From Rhodovulum steppense (GTDB taxonomy: Bacteria > Pseudomonadota > Alphaproteobacteria > Rhodobacterales > Rhodobacteraceae): a stretch of DNA of 64,000 nt. This document shows, piece by piece, positions 49,236 through 58,253 of this stretch. The position numbers were made by a program, and so were the translations under genes. The notes under the pieces were generated by a model. The model made no database searches. It was not told the origin of the DNA and saw only the letters and a list, made by a program, of their open reading frames with translations. The stretch is taken from positions 62,001-126,000 of the forward strand of contig NZ_SLVM01000006.1 of NCBI RefSeq assembly GCF_004339675.1, written 5' to 3'. Every line of letters starts with the position of its first letter. Position 1 is the stretch's first letter.

Positions 49236-51203
49236 ATGACCGAGACGACGAAAGACCGCCCCTGGCTGTTCCGTACCTATGCGGGCCACTCCACCGCCAA
49301 GGCGTCGAACGCGCTCTACCGCAGCAACCTCGCCAAGGGCCAGACCGGTCTTTCGGTCGCCTTCGACCTGCCCACCCAGACGGGCTATGACAGCGACCAC
49401 GAACTTTCCCGCGGCGAGGTCGGCAAGGTCGGCGTGCCGGTGGCGCATCTGGGCGACATGCGGACGCTCTTCGACCAGATCCCGCTCGAACAGATGAACA
49501 CCTCGATGACGATCAACGCGCCTGCGCCCTGGCTGCTCGCGCTTTACATCGCGGTGGCCGAGGAACAGGGCGCCGACATCTCGAAACTGCAGGGCACCGT
49601 CCAGAACGACATCATCAAGGAATACCTCAGCCGCGGCACCTATATCTGCCCGCCGAAACCGTCCTTGCGGATGATCACCGACGTCGCGGCCTATACCCGC
49701 GAGCATCTGCCCAAATGGAACCCGATGAACGTCTGTTCCTACCACCTGCAAGAGGCGGGCGCGACACCGGAACAGGAGCTGGCCTTTGCGCTGGCAACCG
49801 CAACGGCAGTTCTGGACGATCTGACGACGAAGGTCGCGCCCGAGCATTTCCCCGACATGGTCGGACGCATCTCGTTCTTCGTGAATGCCGGCATCCGCTT
49901 CGTCACCGAGATGTGCAAGATGCGCGCCTTCGTGGAGCTCTGGGACGAGATCTGCCGCGACCGCTATGGCGTCGAGGACGCGAAATACCGCCGCTTCCGC
50001 TATGGCGTGCAGGTGAACTCGCTCGGCCTGACCGAACAGCAGCCGGAAAACAACGTCTACCGTATCCTGATCGAGATGCTGGCGGTGACCCTGTCGAAAA
50101 ACGCCCGCGCCCGCGCCGTGCAGTTGCCCGCCTGGAACGAGGCGCTGGGCCTGCCGCGGCCCTGGGACCAGCAATGGTCGCTCAGGATGCAGCAGATCCT
50201 GGCCTATGAAACCGACCTTCTGGAATACGAGGACCTGTTCGACGGTAACCCCGCGGTGAGCGCGCGGGTCGAGGACCTCAAGGCCAATGCCCGCACCGAA
50301 CTTGCCCAGATCGACGCGCTGGGCGGCGCGGTGGCGGCCATCGACTACATGAAATCGCGCCTCGTCGAGAGCAATTCCGAGCGCATCGTTGGCGTCGAGA
50401 CCGGCGAGACGGTCGTGGTCGGGGTCAACCGCTGGACCCAGGGCGAACCCTCGCCGCTGACCGCAGGCGAGGATGCGATCATGGTGGTCGATCCGGCGGT
50501 CGAGGCCGACCAGATCGCGCGCCTGAATGCCTGGCGGGCCGAACGCGACGCCGATGCCGTGCAGCACGCGCTCAAGGCGCTGCGCGAGGCCGCGGCGACG
50601 GGCGCCAACATCATGCCGCCCTCGATCGCGGCGGCGAAGGCGGGGGTCACCACCGGCGAATGGGGCGATGTGATGCGCAACGTCTTCGGCCAGTATCGCG
50701 GCCCGACGGGCGTCTCCAAGAACCCCTCGAACCGCACCGAGGGGCTTGACGACATCCGCGCCGCGGTGGACGCGGTGGCCGCCCGGCTGGGGCGGCGGCC
50801 GAAATTCCTGGTCGGCAAGCCCGGCCTTGATGGCCATTCCAACGGCGCCGAACAGATCGCCGCCCGCGCCCGCGATTGCGGCATGGAAATCCATTACGAG
50901 GGCATCCGCCTGACCCCGGCCGAGATCGTCGCCGCCGCCCGCGAGGGCAATGTGGATATCGTCGGCCTCTCGATCCTGTCGGGCAGCCATATCCCGCTGA
51001 TGGAAAGCCTGATGGCCGAGATGCGCGCGGCCGGGCTGACGCATGTGCCCGTCGTGGTCGGCGGCATCATCCCCGAGGACGACGCCCGCCGCCTGCAGGC
51101 GATGGGGGTGGCCAAGGTCTACACGCCGAAGGATTTCGAACTGAACCGCATCATGTTCGACATCGTCGGGCTGATCGGCCCCGAACCCGTCGCGGCGGAA
51201 TAG
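49236..51203 (+). CDS. ecm: Ethylmalonyl-CoA mutase (B12-dependent, MeaA type)
   Basis: Ecm converts (2R)-ethylmalonyl-CoA to methylsuccinyl-CoA with coenzyme B12. The 655-residue protein has the mutase barrel first (DRPWLFRTYAGHSTAKASNA, GLSVAFDLPTQTGYDSDHEL, QNDIIKEYLSRGTYICPP) and the B12-binding domain last, with the DxHxxG motif in GLDGHSNGAEQIA, SILSGSH and VVVGGIIPEDDARRL. The adjacent ccr makes Ecm more likely than methylmalonyl-CoA mutase or isobutyryl-CoA mutase. The start at 49236 follows GAGG at 6 bases. A 42-residue longer start would have no family support. Confidence 0.94.
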   Translation: MTETTKDRPWLFRTYAGHSTAKASNALYRSNLAKGQTGLSVAFDLPTQTGYDSDHELSRGEVGKVGVPVAHLGDMRTLFDQIPLEQMNTSMTINAPAPWLLALYIAVAEEQGADISKLQGTVQNDIIKEYLSRGTYICPPKPSLRMITDVAAYTREHLPKWNPMNVCSYHLQEAGATPEQELAFALATATAVLDDLTTKVAPEHFPDMVGRISFFVNAGIRFVTEMCKMRAFVELWDEICRDRYGVEDAKYRRFRYGVQVNSLGLTEQQPENNVYRILIEMLAVTLSKNARARAVQLPAWNEALGLPRPWDQQWSLRMQQILAYETDLLEYEDLFDGNPAVSARVEDLKANARTELAQIDALGGAVAAIDYMKSRLVESNSERIVGVETGETVVVGVNRWTQGEPSPLTAGEDAIMVVDPAVEADQIARLNAWRAERDADAVQHALKALREAAATGANIMPPSIAAAKAGVTTGEWGDVMRNVFGQYRGPTGVSKNPSNRTEGLDDIRAAVDAVAARLGRRPKFLVGKPGLDGHSNGAEQIAARARDCGMEIHYEGIRLTPAEIVAAAREGNVDIVGLSILSGSHIPLMESLMAEMRAAGLTHVPVVVGGIIPEDDARRLQAMGVAKVYTPKDFELNRIMFDIVGLIGPEPVAAE

Positions 51204-51210
51204 CCCCGGC

Positions 51211-51232
51211 CCGCGGCCCGGAACGGCCGCGG
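51211..51232. terminator. Hairpin between convergent ecm and hibernation factor genes
   Basis: CCGCGGCC (51211-51218) and GGCCGCGG (51225-51232) form an 8-bp stem with a 6-base loop, flanked by further GC pairing. It lies between two converging stops and could end both transcripts. There is no T-run. Confidence 0.55.
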
Positions 51233-51247
51233 AGCGGGGCGTCGGGC

Positions 51248-51565
51248 TCAGCGCCGCGGGTCGAGCTTGCCGAACTCGCTTTCGAGATGCGCCCGCATCT
51301 TGCGCGCACCGCCGCGCAGGGCGGCCTCGACATTGGCGTCACTATGGGTGACCGTGTGCGGCCGCAACCCCTCGGGGCGCGCCTCGATGGTGCAGCGGAT
51401 GTCGTCGGGGCCGCCCTTGGCGCCGTTGGTATCGACCAGATGCACCTCGACCCGCGTCAAGCGGCCCGTCAGATGCCCCAGACCGGACGTCACCATCTGT
51501 TCGGCCACCTCGGCCAGCCGCTCGTCGCCATGGATGTTGGAATCGGTGTTCAGTTGGAACTGCAT
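51248..51565 (-). CDS. HPF/RaiA family ribosome-associated protein (short form)
   Basis: A 105-residue protein of the HPF/RaiA/YfiA fold, which binds the 30S decoding centre and helps store inactive ribosomes in stationary phase. It begins QFQLNTDSNIHGDERLAEVA, continues LTRVEVHLVDTNGAKGGPDD and RCTIEARPEGLRPHTVTHSD, and ends in a basic-acidic helix. It lacks the C-terminal dimerisation domain of long HPF. Several Rhodobacterales proteins of this kind diverge from true HPF, so the hibernation role is inferred from the fold. The AAGGAG site is 10 bases before the ATG. Confidence 0.82.
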   Translation of the reverse strand: MQFQLNTDSNIHGDERLAEVAEQMVTSGLGHLTGRLTRVEVHLVDTNGAKGGPDDIRCTIEARPEGLRPHTVTHSDANVEAALRGGARKMRAHLESEFGKLDPRR

Positions 51566-51652
51566 GTCGTCTGGTCTCCTTCACCTGAGCCTCTTTTTTT
51601 CACCTAGGCATGCCGAAGCCGGATCGCCAGCCCCCCACACGGCTGCGACTGC

Positions 51653-52873
51653 CTAGACGAATTCCGCCGCATCCGCCGCGACCGCCGACAGCATGTCCGA
51701 CATCAGGTCGGGATCGGCCGCATGCACCCTGTTCCATGTCGGGATGAAGGGCGTCTCGGCGGGGTTTTCCAGGTAGACATTGCCCGCCTCGACGATGTTG
51801 CGGGCAAACAGCTCGATGATGTTCTCCTCGCCATGCCGGTCGAGGCTGAGCCCGTTCATCCGCGCATCGTTGTAGTAGCAATCCAGCAAATCCAGCGCCG
51901 AGCGGTAATAGGTCGCCTTGAGCGTGCGGAACACCTCTTCGGAGAACACCGTTCCGTCGGCCGCCAGCTTGCGGAAGATCGACTTGCAGATATCGACCGA
52001 CATCCGCGACAGTCCCGCACTGGCATCCTCGGCCGAGACCGGCTGGTGCTTGTGGTCATAGCTGTCGGCGATCTCGACCTGGCAGACGGATCCCGGCGCC
52101 AGGTTGCGCCAGGCCTCGGACAGCACCCCGATTTCCAGACCCCAGTCGGACGGGATGCGCAGATCGGGCAGGGGCGCGGTGCGCATCGCGAATTCGCCCG
52201 ACAGCGGATAGCGGAACGAACGCAGGTAATCGAGATAGTCGCGGTCCCCGATCGTCTTTTTCAGAGCGATCAGGATCGGGCTCACCAGCAGGCGGCTGAC
52301 CCGCCCGTTCAGCTTGCCCTCGCCGATCCGGGGATAGAAGCCCTTGGCCAGTTGATAGGGAAAGTTCGGGTTCGCCACCGGATAGACCAGCCGGGCCAGC
52401 ATCTCGCGACTGTATGTCAGGATATCGCAATCATGCAGCGCCATCACCGCGCTGTCCTTGCAGGCCATCAGATAGCCCATGCAGAACCACACGTTGCGCC
52501 CCTTGCCCGGCTCGCCGGGATGCAGGTTCAGCGCGTCCAGCCGGGCATGGATCGCCTTCATCCGCGGGCTGTCCTGCCAGATCACGACATGGTTCTGCGG
52601 CAAGCGACCAAAGAATGTCACGGCATGGGCGAACTGGTCGGCATCGGCCTGGTCCAGCCCGATCACGATGCGGTGCAGATAGGGCACCTCGGCCAGTTCA
52701 TCGAGGATGGCGGGAAGGGCGTCGCCCTGAAGTTCCGAGAACAGCGAGGGCAGGATCAGGCTGATCTTGCGGGTCTGGGCAAAGCTCGTCAGTTCGTGGA
52801 TCAGCAGATCCGGCGCGGCGAACCGCAGGTTGTGCAGGGTCGCCACATTGCCGTTCTGGTGAAAATCCCCCAA
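51653..52873 (-). CDS. Glucosyl-/mannosyl-3-phosphoglycerate synthase-type glycosyltransferase
   Basis: A 406-residue GT81-like glycosyltransferase that would transfer glucose (or mannose) from a nucleotide sugar to 3-phosphoglycerate. Landmarks are ISLILPSLFSELQGDALPAI, GLDQADADQF, GKGRNVWFCMGYLMACKDSA and the metal-binding DCD in VMALHDCDILTYSREML, then SGEFAMRTAPLPDLRIPSDW. It is encoded right behind a matching HAD phosphatase, which makes synthesis of glucosylglycerate (or mannosylglycerate), an osmolyte, the likely role. The start is a TTG preceded by AGGAGG at 9 bases, 18 bases past the phosphatase stop. Confidence 0.87.
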   Translation of the reverse strand: MGDFHQNGNVATLHNLRFAAPDLLIHELTSFAQTRKISLILPSLFSELQGDALPAILDELAEVPYLHRIVIGLDQADADQFAHAVTFFGRLPQNHVVIWQDSPRMKAIHARLDALNLHPGEPGKGRNVWFCMGYLMACKDSAVMALHDCDILTYSREMLARLVYPVANPNFPYQLAKGFYPRIGEGKLNGRVSRLLVSPILIALKKTIGDRDYLDYLRSFRYPLSGEFAMRTAPLPDLRIPSDWGLEIGVLSEAWRNLAPGSVCQVEIADSYDHKHQPVSAEDASAGLSRMSVDICKSIFRKLAADGTVFSEEVFRTLKATYYRSALDLLDCYYNDARMNGLSLDRHGEENIIELFARNIVEAGNVYLENPAETPFIPTWNRVHAADPDLMSDMLSAVAADAAEFV

Positions 52874-52891
52874 GCGCCCGATCCTCCTGCC

Positions 52892-53671
52892 TCAGATGCC
52901 GCGCCCCTTGATAACCCGTTCCATCGCCGCGTTCCAACCTTTCGGTCCTGCTGCGTCGATCCGCACGATCCGGCCACCGGCCTCGCCCGACAGCGGCGGC
53001 AGGGACGGGCGGTGCGGATTGGCGATGACAAACCCCAGATCGGCGGCTTCCAGCATCTCGACATCATTGGGCGCATCGCCCAGCGCGACCGTGAAGGGGC
53101 GGCCATAGCGGGCGGCGATCTCGGCCATGCGGCTGGCCTTGGTGCCGCCGAAGGACAGCGTCAGAAACCGCCCGCCCTCGCGCGCCTGCACGCCTTGCGC
53201 GGCCAGCGCGCCGAGGAACGCCGCCTTCTGCGCCTCCGATCCACGCCAGAGTCCCGGCTCGGAAAACCGCCGCCGCGCGGCAAGCTCGGCCTCGGCCAGC
53301 GGCAGGCCGGTGCGCCGGGCGATCATCGGCACGTCCCAGTCACCGAAGCCCCGGAATGCCGCCCGCAGCGAGGCAGGCAACCGATCCAGCAAGACGCGTA
53401 ATTCGCCATAGCGGCCCCGGTCCTCGGGCGCCTCGGCGCCGGGTTCCAGAACGCCCGCGCCGTTCTCGACAATGGCAGGGTGATCCGCCAGCCCCAGATC
53501 CGCGCGCAACGGCGCGATCTCGCCCGCCGTCTTGGACGAGGCCAGGATCACCGGCACCCCCGCCGCCCGCAACCGTGCAAGCGCAGGTTCGGCCGGGTCA
53601 TGGGAATAATCCTCGTGATCCAGAAGCGTGCCGTCCAGATCGGTGAAGACAAGAAAGGGGGGACTGGGCAT
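52892..53671 (-). CDS. Mannosyl-/glucosyl-3-phosphoglycerate phosphatase (HAD-IIB)
   Basis: A 259-residue HAD-superfamily IIB phosphatase of the MPGP/GpgP group. It begins [20 protein letters not shown] with the two catalytic aspartates (FTDLDGT), has [12 protein letters not shown] (motif II, Ser), the KASR motif III lysine, and the metal motif [17 protein letters not shown]. It removes the phosphate after the synthase reaction. The gene precedes the synthase in the same transcript. The start at 53671 is followed by a short divergent promoter region toward the ABC exporter. Confidence 0.9.
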   Translation of the reverse strand: MPSPPFLVFTDLDGTLLDHEDYSHDPAEPALARLRAAGVPVILASSKTAGEIAPLRADLGLADHPAIVENGAGVLEPGAEAPEDRGRYGELRVLLDRLPASLRAAFRGFGDWDVPMIARRTGLPLAEAELAARRRFSEPGLWRGSEAQKAAFLGALAAQGVQAREGGRFLTLSFGGTKASRMAEIAARYGRPFTVALGDAPNDVEMLEAADLGFVIANPHRPSLPPLSGEAGGRIVRIDAAGPKGWNAAMERVIKGRGI

Positions 53672-53792
53672 CGGAGGGATCCGGGCTTGTTCGCGCAGGT
53701 GGCATCCTAGCCCGGGGACAGGGCGCAAGCCACCCCGCCGCCCCTTGAAAGACGGGGCAAGGACTGTCTTATTGACCAGCGAGGGGGCGATC

Positions 53793-54500
53793 ATGGACCG
53801 TCCGATCTTTCGCACCGAGGCCCTGAGCAAGGTCTACGACACCGGGGGCGCCAAGGTTCATGCGCTGGCCGGTGTCGATCTAAAGCTCTTCACCGGAGAG
53901 CTTGCGGTTCTGCTCGGGCCTTCGGGCAGCGGGAAATCGACGCTTCTGAACATCCTGGGCGGGCTGGACCGGGCAAGCTCGGGCAAGGTCTGGTTTCGGG
54001 ACATCGACCTGAGTGCGCTGCGCGAGCGGGGGCTCACGCGCTACCGGCGCGACCATGTGGGCTTTGTGTTCCAGTTCTACAATCTCGTGCCGTCCCTCAG
54101 CGCGCGCGAGAATGTCCAGCTTGTGACCGATGTCGCCCGCGACCCGATGGACCCGGCCGAGGCGCTGGGGCTGGTGGGTCTGTCGCACCGGCTGGACCAT
54201 TTCCCGGCCGAGATGTCGGGCGGCGAACAGCAGCGCGTCGCCATCGCGCGCGCCATCGCCAAGCGGCCCGAGGTCCTGCTTTGCGACGAGCCCACCGGCG
54301 CGCTGGACAGCAAGACCGGCGTGCAGGTTCTCGAGGCGCTGAAGGACATCAACGAACGCTTCGGCACCACCACCATCGTCATCACCCATAACGCCGCGAT
54401 CCGGCGGATGGCGCACCGGATCGTGCGGTTCCAGGACGGGCGCATCGTCTCGGCCGAGACCAACGAAACCCGCCTTGCCCCCCACGATATCGACTGGTGA
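53793..54500 (+). CDS. ABC transporter ATP-binding protein (MacB/LolD-like)
   Basis: A 235-residue ABC ATPase of the type that powers FtsX-fold membrane proteins. It shows Walker [41 protein letters not shown] (Q-loop), signature [20 protein letters not shown] and Walker [21 protein letters not shown]. An FtsX-type permease and a HlyD-type adaptor follow in the same operon, so it belongs to a tripartite or mechanotransmission-like exporter. The start at 53793 is preceded by GAGGGGG. A moderate promoter (TTGAAA at 53745, CTTATT at 53768) lies upstream. Confidence 0.92.
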   Translation: MDRPIFRTEALSKVYDTGGAKVHALAGVDLKLFTGELAVLLGPSGSGKSTLLNILGGLDRASSGKVWFRDIDLSALRERGLTRYRRDHVGFVFQFYNLVPSLSARENVQLVTDVARDPMDPAEALGLVGLSHRLDHFPAEMSGGEQQRVAIARAIAKRPEVLLCDEPTGALDSKTGVQVLEALKDINERFGTTTIVITHNAAIRRMAHRIVRFQDGRIVSAETNETRLAPHDIDW

Positions 54501-54505
54501 GGGGC

Positions 54506-56869
54506 ATGCAGGCACTGGACATCAAGCTCTTGCGCGACTTCCGTCGGCTCTGGGCGCAGGCGCTGGCGATCGCGCTGGTGCTGGGCTGCGGCGTCGCGAT
54601 CTTCCTGACCTCGTTCGAGATGTACAACGCGCTCGAAGACACCCGCGCGGCCTATTACGAGCGCAACCGCTTTGCCGATGTCTTTTCCGAAACCCGCCGC
54701 GCGCCCGCGCCGCTGGAAGCCGAGATCGCGGCGATCCCGGGCGTGGCCAGCGTCGAGACCCGCGTCGTCGGCTCGGTCATCCTGGACATTCCCGGCCGGA
54801 CCCAGACCGCGGTGGGCCGGGTGATCTCGCTGCCGAACGGGGGGCTGCCGCAGCTCAACATCCCGCTTCTGCGCGCGGGCCGCCTGCCCGCCCCCGAGGC
54901 AACCGACGAGGTTGCCGTGAACGAGCCATTCGCCCGGGCCAACGGCTTCGTGCCCGGCGACAGCTTTCACGCCAACCTGAACGGGCAGAAGCGGCAGTTG
55001 ACGATCACCGGCACGATGCTGTCGCCGGAATTCATCTACACGATCGGGCCGGGCCAGATGATGCCCGACAACGCCGCCTTCGGCATCCTGTGGATGCCCG
55101 AACGCGCCGCGGCCGCCGCCTTCGACATGACCGGCGCGTTCAACTCGGTCGCGCTGAGCCTGACGCGCGACGCGCAGACGGCCGAGGTGATCGACCGGCT
55201 GGACGACCTGCTGGACCCCTATGGCGGCTTCGGCGCCTATGGGCAGGAAACGCAACTGTCCAACAGCTTCATCGACGCCGAGATCATGCAGCTCAGGACG
55301 CTGGCGATGGTGCTGCCCCCCGTCTTCTTCGGCATCTCGGCCTTCCTTGTGAACATGGTGCTGGCCCGCATCATCGCGCTGGAACGCAGCGAGATCGGGC
55401 TGCTCAAGGCCGTGGGCTATTCCGATGCCGAGGTGTGCCAGCATTACCTGATGCTGGCCGGGCTGGTGGCGATTGCGGGCATCGTGCTGGGCTTTGGGGC
55501 GGGCAGTTGGCTGGCGCATGCGCTGGCCCGGCTTTACGCGGATTTCTTCGATTTTCCCTATCTGATCTTCCGCGTCTCCTATGACGCCTATGCGATTTCG
55601 GCGGCCATTGCGCTGGCCGCAGCGGGGCTGGGGGCCGGGCGTTCGGCACTGGCCGCGGCCCGGCTGTCGCCCGCCATCGCGATGCAGCCGCCCGCCCCGC
55701 CGCGCTACAGCCGCGGCCTGTTCGACCGGGCGCTTGGGGCGTTGCGGCTGTCGCAGCCCGCGATGATGGTCTTTCGCTCGATCCTGCGCTGGCCGGTGCG
55801 GGCCGGGCTGACCATGCTGGGCCTTGCGCTGGCGGTGGCCGTCATGGTCGCCGCCACCTTCACCGACGACGCGCTGGACGAGATCCTGGATGTCGCCTTT
55901 TCCCAGTCGAACCGGCAGGACACGATGCTGCTCTTCGCCGAGGATCGGCCGGTTTCCGTGCTGGAGGAAGTCCGCCGCCTGCCCGGCGTGCTGGTGGTCG
56001 AGGGCCATCTTTACCTTGCCGCGGAACTGCGTCACGGCCCCCGGTCCAAGCAGGTCGCCATCGAGGCCCGCCCGCCCGAAAGCGATCTGTCGCGCGTGAT
56101 CGACGGAACGGGCCGGGTGGTCGCGCCGCCGCCCGGCACGATCCTGCTGGCCGACCGGCTGGCCGCGCAACTGAACGCCCAGCCCGGCGACGTGATCGAG
56201 GTGGAATTCCTGACCAACCGGCGCGAGACGTTCCAACTGCCGGTCGCGGGGCTGGTGACGCAGTATTTCGGCCTTGGCGCCTATATGGATTTCGACACGG
56301 TCAACACCCTGTTCCGACAGGCGCCACGGGTCTCGACCGCAAGCCTGCTGATCGACGAGGGGCACGAGGACGCGCTGCATGCGCGGCTGAAGGAGATGCC
56401 GGGGCTGGCGGGCACCATCATGCTGACCGAAAGCCGCCGGGCCTTCGAGGACACCATTGCCGAGAACGTGGTCATAATGACGACGATCTACGCGACCATC
56501 GCCATCCTGATCACCGTGGGCGTAGCCTATAACGGCGCGCGCGTGCAATTGTCCGAACGCGCGCGGGAACTGGCCAGCCTGCGCATCCTGGGCTTCAGCC
56601 GGGGCGAGGTTTCGGCGATCCTGATGGGCGAAACGCTGGTGCTGGCGCTTGCGGCGCAGCCGCTGGGATGGGTGCTGGGCTCGGCCATCGCCTGGTCGAT
56701 GACCGAGGGCTTCACCTCGGATCTCTACGCGATCCCGCTGGTGCTGAAACCCGCGACCTTCGCGCAGGCCAGCCTGGTGGTGCTGGTCGCCTGCGTCGTC
56801 GCGGTGCTGGTGGTGCGGCGGCGGCTGGACAATCTGGATCTTGTGGCGGTGATGAAGACGCGGGAGTGA
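54506..56869 (+). CDS. FtsX-fold ABC permease with two FtsX domains
   Basis: A 787-residue permease with a first helix at about 15-37 (LAIALVLGCGVAIFLTSF), a MacB-like periplasmic core (about 40-245), an FtsX helix block (PPVFFGISAFLVNMVLARII and following), a second periplasmic domain after AGLTMLGLALAVAVMVAATF, and a final FtsX block ending in VLVALVVRRRLDN-like sequence. Such double FtsX permeases move lipoproteins, peptides or small molecules to the outer layers or work as mechanotransmitters. The ATG at 54506 is chosen; a GTG at 54497 overlapping the ATPase stop also fits. Confidence 0.88.
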   Translation: MQALDIKLLRDFRRLWAQALAIALVLGCGVAIFLTSFEMYNALEDTRAAYYERNRFADVFSETRRAPAPLEAEIAAIPGVASVETRVVGSVILDIPGRTQTAVGRVISLPNGGLPQLNIPLLRAGRLPAPEATDEVAVNEPFARANGFVPGDSFHANLNGQKRQLTITGTMLSPEFIYTIGPGQMMPDNAAFGILWMPERAAAAAFDMTGAFNSVALSLTRDAQTAEVIDRLDDLLDPYGGFGAYGQETQLSNSFIDAEIMQLRTLAMVLPPVFFGISAFLVNMVLARIIALERSEIGLLKAVGYSDAEVCQHYLMLAGLVAIAGIVLGFGAGSWLAHALARLYADFFDFPYLIFRVSYDAYAISAAIALAAAGLGAGRSALAAARLSPAIAMQPPAPPRYSRGLFDRALGALRLSQPAMMVFRSILRWPVRAGLTMLGLALAVAVMVAATFTDDALDEILDVAFSQSNRQDTMLLFAEDRPVSVLEEVRRLPGVLVVEGHLYLAAELRHGPRSKQVAIEARPPESDLSRVIDGTGRVVAPPPGTILLADRLAAQLNAQPGDVIEVEFLTNRRETFQLPVAGLVTQYFGLGAYMDFDTVNTLFRQAPRVSTASLLIDEGHEDALHARLKEMPGLAGTIMLTESRRAFEDTIAENVVIMTTIYATIAILITVGVAYNGARVQLSERARELASLRILGFSRGEVSAILMGETLVLALAAQPLGWVLGSAIAWSMTEGFTSDLYAIPLVLKPATFAQASLVVLVACVVAVLVVRRRLDNLDLVAVMKTRE

Positions 56870-56872
56870 GGC

Positions 56873-58093
56873 ATGAAGGTTCCGGCACGCAACATCATCC
56901 TGATCGGGCTTGGCGCGGCGCTGGCGGGCGGGTTGATCTATACCGCCTTCCGCACCGAACCGGTGCCGGTCGATCTGCATATCGTCACAAGCGGGCCGAT
57001 GCAGGTCACCGTGAATGCCGATGGCAAGACCCGCATCCGCGACATCTACGAGGTTGCAGCCCCCCTGACAGGCACCGCCCTGCGCTCGCCCGTCGAGGTG
57101 GGCGAGCGGGTGGTTCGCGGCGAAACCGTGGTCGCCATCGTCGAGCCGACCGCGCCCAGCCTGCTGGACAGCCGCGCGCGCGTGCAGGCCGAAGCCGCCG
57201 TGCGCGAGGCGCAGGCCGCCCGCGCACAGGCCGAGAGCGGGCTGCGGAAGGCCGACGAGGATCTGAACTATGCCGAAACCCAGTTCGAGCGCGCGCAGAC
57301 GCTGGTCGAACGCGGCGTGGCCACCTTTACCCGGCTCGAGGACGCGACCCAGCAGCTTGCCATCGCGCGGGCGGCCCGCGATGCCGCCGCCTCGGGGCTG
57401 GCCATGGCGGATGGCGCGCTGGAACGCGCCCGCGCCGCGCTGATCGCGCCTGCGGTCGATGGTCTGGGCGGACCGGCGGGGGAATGCTGCGTGCAGATCC
57501 ATGCGCCCATCGACGGCATGGTGCTGGAAATCGACGTGATTTCGGAACGCCCGGTCACCATCGGCACGCGGCTTCTGTCTATCGGGCGGCCCGACGACCT
57601 GGAAATCGTGGCGGACCTTCTGTCCTCGGACGCGGTGCGGCTGCAACCCGGCGCGCGGGCAATGGCCGAACGCTGGGGCGGCGGCGCGACCCTGGAGGCC
57701 CGGCTGCGCAAGGTCGAGCCCGTGGCCCGCACCAAGGTCTCGGCGCTGGGGATCGAGGAACAGCGGGTCGATGCCCGCTTCGACATCCTGACCCCACCCG
57801 AGGACCGCGCCGGACTGGGCGAAGGCTTCGCCGTGTTCCTGCGCATCGTCGAATGGCAGGCCGAGGACGCGCTTCAGGTGCCGCTTTCGGCGCTGTTCCG
57901 CCGCGATGGCGGCTGGGCGGTGTTTGCCGTCGAAAACGCCACCGCGCGGCTGACCCCGGTCGAGATCGGCCGCCGGGGCGAGACCACGGCCGAGGTTCTG
58001 GCCGGGCTCGAGCAGGGGCTTGCGGTCGTCACCCACCCCTCTGACCGGATCGGCGAGGGAACGGCGGTCGTGGACCGCGCCACGCTTGAATGA
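56873..58093 (+). CDS. HlyD/MacA-like periplasmic adaptor protein
   Basis: A 406-residue membrane fusion protein. It has an N-terminal membrane anchor (NIILIGLGAALAGGLIYTAF), a first beta-barrel/lipoyl half (TVNADGKTRIRDIYEVAAPL), a coiled-coil hairpin from about 100 to 180 rich in Ala, Arg and Glu (VREAQAARAQAESGLRKADE), the returning lipoyl half (IHAPIDGMVLEIDVISERPV) and C-terminal beta-barrel domains. It would link the FtsX permease to the outer membrane, although no TolC-like gene is nearby. It starts 3 bases after the permease gene. Confidence 0.9.
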   Translation: MKVPARNIILIGLGAALAGGLIYTAFRTEPVPVDLHIVTSGPMQVTVNADGKTRIRDIYEVAAPLTGTALRSPVEVGERVVRGETVVAIVEPTAPSLLDSRARVQAEAAVREAQAARAQAESGLRKADEDLNYAETQFERAQTLVERGVATFTRLEDATQQLAIARAARDAAASGLAMADGALERARAALIAPAVDGLGGPAGECCVQIHAPIDGMVLEIDVISERPVTIGTRLLSIGRPDDLEIVADLLSSDAVRLQPGARAMAERWGGGATLEARLRKVEPVARTKVSALGIEEQRVDARFDILTPPEDRAGLGEGFAVFLRIVEWQAEDALQVPLSALFRRDGGWAVFAVENATARLTPVEIGRRGETTAEVLAGLEQGLAVVTHPSDRIGEGTAVVDRATLE

Positions 58094-58253
58094 CCGCCGA
58101 TATGTGATTCGATGACAGCCCGGTGACAACAGGCAGCGGGCGATTGCCGCGCGGCTTTCGGACCCGGATCGCGGCTGTTTCGGGCGCCGCGGCGCTCTGC
58201 TATAGGGCGTCGCGGGGGCGCGGCATGCGCCCGGACCGGCGAGGTGTCGCGCG

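Noticed and set aside
53745-53773. A promoter TTGAAA-N17-CTTATT for the ABC exporter as a separate feature
   Set aside because: The -10 box is poor and the region also holds the divergent phosphatase start. It is mentioned with the ATPase gene but not called on its own.
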